From Rosenbergiella epipactidis (GTDB lineage Bacteria > Pseudomonadota > Gammaproteobacteria > Enterobacterales > Enterobacteriaceae): 64,000 bases of DNA. The stretch spans positions 372,001 through 436,000 of the forward strand of contig NZ_JABBFQ010000002.1 of the NCBI RefSeq assembly GCF_018494055.1, read 5' to 3'. Positions 59,084-64,000 of the stretch are shown piece by piece; within the stretch, counting starts at the first letter, position 1, and every line of letters begins with the position of its first letter. Below the pieces are notes generated by a model. It saw only the letters and a program-made list of their open reading frames with translations, did not search any database and had not been told where the DNA came from. Both the position numbers and the translations under genes were made by a program.

Positions 59084-60892
59084 ATGCCGAGAAAAAATCG
59101 ATTATTTATTCGGGACTTCCCCCATCTCACTCAGCTCAGAGGCCATAATGGTGAGCCATTGTTTCGCCAGGAAAATGATTATATAACCTTTGAGATCGCC
59201 CTGGCTCTCGCCGCAAAACGTTACGCAGTAGCGATACACAGCTACTCATTGGCTGCCGAAAGAATTTTTCTAATGGTCACCGCAAAAGACCGTCAATCTC
59301 TAAGCTGCTTTGTTCAATATATCGGAAGGCATTATGTACCTTATTATAATCGCCGCTATCAACGTTACGGTGCATTATGGGAAAGCCGATATGCCTGCAG
59401 TCCTTTACAAGCCGGCCCCTATTTTTTAATCGTTAAGCGCTTTATTGAATGCGATGAGGATGGGACTCATAGCCATCATAGTGATGGGTTAAACCCTAAG
59501 AATATCATCGCTCCCCACCCAGTATGGCTTGAACTCGCTGATGACGAAATTCAGCAACAGCAACGATTTAAAGATTTTTGTCGCTCGCCAGTTAATTCGG
59601 TATTAGTGACCAAAATCTGTAATACTCTTAACCAAAACTGCCTATTGGCCACACCGACTGTCAGTAGACGACTCGAGTCACAATTGGCTTGCTCATTACG
59701 AGTACGACAACGAGGCCGCCCCCGTCAATACACTTCAGTGAAAATAGACCAATGGCAAAAGCTCGAACAGCATGCGAGTATTTTTTTACGCCAACGGGGC
59801 TACCAACAAGTTCGACTGTCAATGTTAGAACAAGAACCATTAATGGCGACAAATAGCTCTACTGTAATTAAACCTATTCAGCTTCGCCGCGATGGAACAT
59901 TTGGCTGCCTACAGATGATATCCCGCTGTTCGACCTCACAATCAATGAGTAGAGTATGGTACTCAGGTACAATGTTTGGCCAAGAATACTGCAATCACAC
60001 AATTCAACAGCGTGACCAGATTGGTGTTGAAGCATTCGGTATGCCAGGCATTGATATTGAAATAGAACAATTGGTACTGCAGGCCCATTTTTTTCAACGG
60101 CTCGGTATTGCTAGTCAGATAGCCTTACATATCAATATGCTCGGTGATATCAACGCCTTTACGGCGTTTCGGCGTGCGCTATTTGCCTACTATCAACCTC
60201 ACTCCCATTTATTTACGCCTGAACAGACACAACAGTTAATGTCTCATCCAGAAAGGCTAAGAAATTCTACTGAAGCTTGGCTACATCAACTCGCCATTGC
60301 TGCTCCACAACTTGACCTCTTTGTTAGTCAGGATTCACAACAGCGATTCATCCGTCTACAACTAGCGCTTAATCAAGTTGGTATTGTTTGGCACCACGAT
60401 AATCATCTTTATCCTCGCAACGAGTACTGCCAAGTCGTCTTTGAGTGGCGTAGTGACAATAATGTATTGAGTCGCGGTGGTCGTTATGATGCCTATGCAA
60501 GCCGAATACTTGGATATCCCATCGCTGCCTGTGGATTTGCTTTCTTGGTTGAGCCAATCGCTCGGCTACTGGAGCAACACGAAGCCCAACATCACTCACT
60601 ACCTTCAGTAGATATCGTTATTATCGCCAGTCAACCTCGAGTTGGCGCACAAACGGTACTCTTAGCGCGTCAATTGCGACAGCAGTTTCCTGAATTGAGG
60701 ATAGCGACAGATAGTTCGCAGTTACGAATGGCAACGCGTCATAAAAACTCTCGTAATCAAGGAGCAAAAATCACACTCGAAATGGAGGGGGACGGCTATT
60801 CACTTCGACTGTATAAAGCTGAAAGCACAGACTACAGCATCACCAATGTTGATCAGATCAGTGATCAGTTAGGACCAATACTATGGCTGTGA
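59084..60892 (+). CDS. RAYT transposase-like domain fused to a HisRS-like domain, both apparently catalytically dead
   Basis: One uninterrupted 602-aa reading with two recognisable parts. Residues 1-214 are a full REP-associated/IS200-like (Y1) transposase: MPRKNRLFIRDF, RYAVAIHSYSL, YNRRYQRYGALWESRY, and the terminal GRPR signature. The HUH metal site, normally NHVHLL, reads E-R-I-F-L-M (59-64), and the tyrosine region YRYIE reads K-R-F-I-E (118-122). Residues 216-602 follow HisRS from the first helix through the anticodon domain (GVEAFGMPGIDIEIEQLV, VVFEW, GGRYDAY, AACGFAF). However motif 2 FRHE is FGQE (298-301), RGLDYY is lost (442-448), and the motif 3 arginine context is EPIARL. ATG 59084 matches the RAYT start; earlier in-frame ATGs exist at 58994 and 59057. 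A regulatory, nucleic-acid-binding role is inferred. Confidence 0.85.
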   Translation: MPRKNRLFIRDFPHLTQLRGHNGEPLFRQENDYITFEIALALAAKRYAVAIHSYSLAAERIFLMVTAKDRQSLSCFVQYIGRHYVPYYNRRYQRYGALWESRYACSPLQAGPYFLIVKRFIECDEDGTHSHHSDGLNPKNIIAPHPVWLELADDEIQQQQRFKDFCRSPVNSVLVTKICNTLNQNCLLATPTVSRRLESQLACSLRVRQRGRPRQYTSVKIDQWQKLEQHASIFLRQRGYQQVRLSMLEQEPLMATNSSTVIKPIQLRRDGTFGCLQMISRCSTSQSMSRVWYSGTMFGQEYCNHTIQQRDQIGVEAFGMPGIDIEIEQLVLQAHFFQRLGIASQIALHINMLGDINAFTAFRRALFAYYQPHSHLFTPEQTQQLMSHPERLRNSTEAWLHQLAIAAPQLDLFVSQDSQQRFIRLQLALNQVGIVWHHDNHLYPRNEYCQVVFEWRSDNNVLSRGGRYDAYASRILGYPIAACGFAFLVEPIARLLEQHEAQHHSLPSVDIVIIASQPRVGAQTVLLARQLRQQFPELRIATDSSQLRMATRHKNSRNQGAKITLEMEGDGYSLRLYKAESTDYSITNVDQISDQLGPILWL

Positions 60893-60913
60893 TAGATAAG
60901 TAGATTTTAGAAA

Positions 60914-60943
60914 CAAAAAAAGACGCTATTAAGCGTCTTTTTT
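60914..60943. terminator. Bidirectional terminator fusion gene / leuU
   Basis: AGACGCT-ATTA-AGCGTCT with A-run on the left and T-run on the right. Ends the histamine island operon and, on the other strand, secG-leuU. Confidence 0.88.
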
Positions 60944-60951
60944 CTCAATAT

Positions 60952-61038
60952 TGGTACCGAGGACGGGACTTGAACCCGTAAGCCCTATTGGGCACTACCA
61001 CCTCAAGGTAGCGTGTCTACCAATTCCACCACCACGGC
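60952..61038 (-). tRNA. leuU: tRNA-Leu (anticodon GAG)
   Basis: 87-nt class II cloverleaf on the minus strand with acceptor stem GCCGTGG, long variable arm, anticodon GAG in CCTTGAGGT, and encoded CCA. It follows secG as in E. coli and is probably cotranscribed with it. The histamine island begins directly on its 3' side. Confidence 0.96.
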
Positions 61039-61065
61039 ACTGCTGATACTTGCAATCAGTTGGCG

Positions 61066-61401
61066 TTACTGCGGGATATCACTGGCTGGCGAAGAGGTTT
61101 TCGCTGGCTGTTGAGTTTGCTCAGACTTTGCTGGAGCACTCAGATTATCCCACTCACTGCCTTTATGTGTTTTATTACTGTTTAGATTACCAAGCACCAG
61201 GCTAATAATGAAAAACAGCGCAGCAAGAATACCGGTCATACGTGTCAGGAAGTTTCCTGAACCGCTTGAACCAAATAATGTTCCAGAGGCACCTGCACCG
61301 AAAGATGCTCCCATATCAGCGCCTTTACCTTGCTGTAACATCACCATCGCGATTAACGCAACAGCGACTAGCAGGAAAATAACTAAAAGAGCTTCGTACA
61401 T
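61066..61401 (-). CDS. secG: Protein-export membrane protein SecG
   Basis: Small SecYEG subunit of 111 aa with two helices (YEALLVIFLLVAVALIAMVML and FLTRMTGILAALFFIISLVLG) joined by the glycine-rich cytosolic loop GKGADMGASFGAGASGTLFG. ATG 61401 is the family start; the longer frame is not supported. Upstream of leuU and downstream of glmM as in E. coli. Confidence 0.95.
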   Translation of the reverse strand: MYEALLVIFLLVAVALIAMVMLQQGKGADMGASFGAGASGTLFGSSGSGNFLTRMTGILAALFFIISLVLGNLNSNKTHKGSEWDNLSAPAKSEQTQQPAKTSSPASDIPQ

Positions 61402-61640
61402 AATTAACCTGTTTCCTTGTACGTAATCGTACATTTAAAACGCATCTACCTTCACGAGGAAAGAACTCCCCTGAAGAGGATGTGAATACTAACCAAAGGC
61501 AACGCACTCTGCAAGTGCAATTTACGTTGCCGGTTTTGATCGCGGAAAAAAGCAGCAACCCTAGCTAAAGGCTGTTTATACCCAACGTGGCAAAAGCCGT
61601 TCTCATAGCGAATAACCTGATCTCAGACACCTTTCCGCGA

Positions 61641-62975
61641 TTATAAACGCTTGACGATCTCCGCGATAGATTGGGCCAGTTCGGTTACTTCCTCTTTATT
61701 TTCCCCTTCAACCATCACGCGAATTAACGGTTCAGTACCCGACTTACGTAGCAATACCCGACCTCGGCCAGCCAGTTGCTGCTCAGCCTGGTGTAACGCC
61801 GCTAATACATCAGAATGTTGAAGCGGATCACTCCCCGCAGAAAAGCGCACATTGACTAGGACTTGTGGCAACATCTTCATGCCGCTGCATAAATCGTGAA
61901 GGGATAGCTTGTTCCCCACTACGGCTGTTAACACTTGTAAACCGGCGATAATGCCATCTCCGGTTGTGGTTTTATCAAGTAAGATAACATGTCCGGAATT
62001 TTCGGCGCCGACAAACCATCCGCGTTCCTTCAGCTTTTCTAATACATAGCGGTCGCCGACTTTCGCACGCTCAAAGGGAATGCCTAATTGCTTCAGGGCT
62101 AACTCTAGACCCATATTGCTCATCAGTGTGCCAACAACCCCACCGCGCAGATTTCCTTGTCGTAAACGTTCACGCGCGATGATATAGAGAATTTGATCGC
62201 CATCGACCGCCTGACCAAGATGGTCGACCATCATGATACGATCGCCGTCGCCGTCAAGCGCAATACCAAGATCGGCTTTTTCCGCTAGCACGCGTTTTTG
62301 AATTTGGCCTAAATCCGTCGCACCACACTCTTTATTAATGTTCATTCCATTGGGCGAGGCGCCGATCGTAATTACCTCCGCGCCCAGCTCGCGAAGGACA
62401 TTCGGCGCAATATGGTAAGTCGCACCGTTCGCACAATCGACGACGATTTTTAGCTGATTTAAGCTGAGTTCGCTGGGAAAAGTCCCCTTGCAGAATTCAA
62501 TATACCGTCCGGCTGCATCAACGATACGGCTAGCCCGTCCTAGCTCCGCTGAGAGGACACAGGTAATTTCTTTCTCGAGTTCCGCTTCAATAGCAGCTTC
62601 GACATCGTCAGGAAGCTTAGTGCCCTCGGTGGAAAAGAATTTTATTCCATTGTCATCGAATGGGTTATGAGACGCGGATATCACTACGCCGGCTTCTGCG
62701 CGGAATGTACGCGTTAAATAGGCTATCGCTGGGGTTGGCATCGGCCCGGTGAACGCCGCCGATAATCCTGCAGCGGCCAAGCCCGCTTCTAATGCCGATT
62801 CCAACATATATCCCGATATACGGGTATCTTTTCCGATAATAACTTTTTTGGAACCTTGTCCAGCAAGCACTTTACCGGCGGCCCAGCCTAATTTTAAGAC
62901 AAAATCAGGCGTTATTGGCGATTCGCCAACCTTTCCGCGAATACCATCGGTACCAAAATATTTACGTTCGCTCAT
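61641..62975 (-). CDS. glmM: Phosphoglucosamine mutase
   Basis: Converts glucosamine-6-P to glucosamine-1-P for peptidoglycan and LPS. 444 aa (E. coli 445). The phosphoserine loop [18 protein letters not shown], the metal loop DGDGDR and the C-terminal phosphate-binding [12 protein letters not shown] are intact. It follows folP with a 3-bp gap. Confidence 0.97.
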   Translation of the reverse strand: MSERKYFGTDGIRGKVGESPITPDFVLKLGWAAGKVLAGQGSKKVIIGKDTRISGYMLESALEAGLAAAGLSAAFTGPMPTPAIAYLTRTFRAEAGVVISASHNPFDDNGIKFFSTEGTKLPDDVEAAIEAELEKEITCVLSAELGRASRIVDAAGRYIEFCKGTFPSELSLNQLKIVVDCANGATYHIAPNVLRELGAEVITIGASPNGMNINKECGATDLGQIQKRVLAEKADLGIALDGDGDRIMMVDHLGQAVDGDQILYIIARERLRQGNLRGGVVGTLMSNMGLELALKQLGIPFERAKVGDRYVLEKLKERGWFVGAENSGHVILLDKTTTGDGIIAGLQVLTAVVGNKLSLHDLCSGMKMLPQVLVNVRFSAGSDPLQHSDVLAALHQAEQQLAGRGRVLLRKSGTEPLIRVMVEGENKEEVTELAQSIAEIVKRL

Positions 62976-62978
62976 GAA

Positions 62979-63812
62979 TTATCCTTTTGCTCTGAGAGTC
63001 GCTTCAACCACGCGTATCGCTTCAACGCTTTCTTTAACATCATGCACTCGAATGATTTGTGCTCCCTGCATCGCGGCAATAACTGCACAGGCTAGACTAC
63101 CACTCAATCGCTGAGTTGGCCCGACATTAAGGAGTTGCCCAATCATGGACTTTCGAGACATGCCCACTAATAACGGCAGATCGAAATGATGGAAATGACT
63201 TAGATTAGCCAGTAGCTCATAATTATGTTGCAGGTTTTTGCCAAACCCAAAACCGGGATCGATCAGAATATTTTCCCGACGTATCCCTGCAGCGATACAG
63301 CGCTCGATTTCGGTGGCTAAGAAACTGTCCACTTCGGTAATAATCTGCTGATAGCTCGGACTGTGTTGCATCGATTTCGGCTCACCCTGCATATGCATCA
63401 AGCAGACAGGCAGGTCGACGTCAGCTGCTGCCTCACGCGCGCCAGGTTCATTTAATGAGCGAATATCGTTGATCAAGTGGGCGCCTGCGGCGGCGGCGGC
63501 ACGAATCACTTCAGGTTTAGAGGTGTCGACCGAAATCCACACCTCGAATCGTTGGGATAATGCTTCGACGACTGGGATAACGCGCGCCAGTTCGTCTTCT
63601 ACTGAAACGTCATCAGCACCAGGGCGAGTCGACTCGCCGCCAATATCGAGAATAGTCGCTCCAGCAATCACCATTTCATTAGCGTGAGTAATCGCATCGA
63701 TCAGCGTTTTATGGCGGCCACCGTCAGAAAAGGAGTCTGGGGTCATATTTAAAATTCCCATAATATGGGGAAAAGAGAGATCTAACTCACTCCCTCGGGC
63801 ACGCAATTTCAT
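62979..63812 (-). CDS. folP: Dihydropteroate synthase
   Basis: Folate-pathway enzyme and sulfonamide target, 277 aa. MGILNMTPDSFSDGG, LDIGGESTRPGA, LINDIRSLN, LIDPGFGFGK and the GMSRKS phosphate-binding loop are intact. Lies between ftsH and glmM as in E. coli. Confidence 0.97.
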   Translation of the reverse strand: MKLRARGSELDLSFPHIMGILNMTPDSFSDGGRHKTLIDAITHANEMVIAGATILDIGGESTRPGADDVSVEDELARVIPVVEALSQRFEVWISVDTSKPEVIRAAAAAGAHLINDIRSLNEPGAREAAADVDLPVCLMHMQGEPKSMQHSPSYQQIITEVDSFLATEIERCIAAGIRRENILIDPGFGFGKNLQHNYELLANLSHFHHFDLPLLVGMSRKSMIGQLLNVGPTQRLSGSLACAVIAAMQGAQIIRVHDVKESVEAIRVVEATLRAKG

Positions 63813-63847
63813 TCAGTATCCTCTTTAACGCTCTATCGATGTGATGC

Positions 63848-63877
63848 AAAAAAAAGCCCCGCATGAGCGGGGCTTTA
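63848..63877 (-). terminator. ftsH terminator
   Basis: Minus strand AGCCCCGC-TCAT-GCGGGGCT followed by a T-run. Confidence 0.88.
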
Positions 63878-63918
63878 TTGTAGCGCGAACTGGCACTATT
63901 TATCGAATGATTCAAACA

Positions 63919-64000
63919 TTACATCGGGTTGCCTGGATCATTATTCTCTGGTGCGTCGACAGGACGAGCTGCTTGCGGTGGCGCAACAGACTCTTCTTCT
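63919..64000 (-). CDS. ftsH: ATP-dependent zinc metalloprotease FtsH, C-terminal end (partial)
   Basis: Only the last 26 codons are in the window (reading EEESVAPPQAARPVDAPENN then DPGNPM and TAA). The disordered proline-rich tail ending in DPGN-M matches E. coli FtsH, and the order ftsH-folP-glmM-secG-leuU is that of E. coli. The gene continues beyond 64000. Confidence 0.85.
   Translation of the reverse strand, partial: EEESVAPPQAARPVDAPENNDPGNPM

Noticed and set aside
59084-60892. Possibility that the RAYT-HisRS fusion is an assembly artefact of two genes
   Set aside because: The frame is open for more than 1.8 kb, both parts have similar composition, and the join follows the natural RAYT C-terminus without stop or repeat.

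Overview
The window looks like chromosomal DNA of a member of the Enterobacterales. Long blocks match the enterobacterial core order: lptG-lptF/pepA-holC-valS, rraB-argI, pyrL-pyrB-pyrI-ridA, and metY-rimP-nusA-infB-rbfA-truB-rpsO-pnp-nlpI-yrbN-deaD followed by yhbW/yhbS/yhbQ/yhbP. The moderate base composition and the mix of accessory genes fit Erwiniaceae-type genera (for example Tatumella, Rosenbergiella or Erwinia), but the genus cannot be fixed from this sequence alone.

Layout. 1-5.7 kb: an idnD-like sugar-acid dehydrogenase divergent from a BCCT transporter with a BetI-like palindrome in its promoter, ynfA behind a hairpin that hides its ribosome-binding site, a frameshifted NTF2-like secreted protein, an SDR/HxlR redox-regulator pair and a GNAT acetyltransferase. 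6-9.2 kb: a hicAB toxin-antitoxin pair, then mesX-mesD, an oxygen-dependent, folate-independent methionine synthase system. 9.3-13.4 kb: an AT-rich islet ending at tRNA-Leu(CAA) (leuX). It carries two antibacterial effector/immunity modules, a Tlde1-like L,D-transpeptidase with duplicated and decayed copies and a lysozyme-like effector with an LprI-like partner. 13.7-31.3 kb: mostly core genes (yjjA, marC, yjgR, yjiN, lptGF, pepA, holC, valS, an RpiR regulator, glnHPQ, miaE, rraB, argI). 31.9-37.0 kb: a Salmonella-like arginine deiminase operon (arcA-arcC-arcB-transporter-argR paralogue), so argI (biosynthetic) and arcB (catabolic) ornithine carbamoyltransferases flank it. 37.1-53.9 kb: the pyrimidine operon with its attenuator and the translation/RNA-processing operon. 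61-64 kb: secG, glmM, folP and the ftsH tail.

The interval between metY and leuU, which holds argG in E. coli K-12, is here replaced by an AT-rich histamine island: histidine/histamine antiporter, PLP histidine decarboxylase, a second histidyl-tRNA synthetase, and a very unusual fourth gene. That gene (59084-60892) fuses a complete RAYT/IS200-like transposase domain to an almost complete HisRS-like module. The catalytic residues of both halves appear to be replaced. I regard this double pseudo-enzyme, next to an active HisRS paralogue and histidine decarboxylase, as the best candidate for an undescribed system, possibly a nucleic-acid-binding histidine or tRNA-His sensor. That function is inference.

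Genes too short for ordinary ORF calling that I could recover are yrbN (26 aa, coupled to deaD), pyrL (45 aa) and a possible 57-aa ORF upstream of glnH. Three tRNAs are present: leuX (CAA), metY (initiator CAU) and leuU (GAG).
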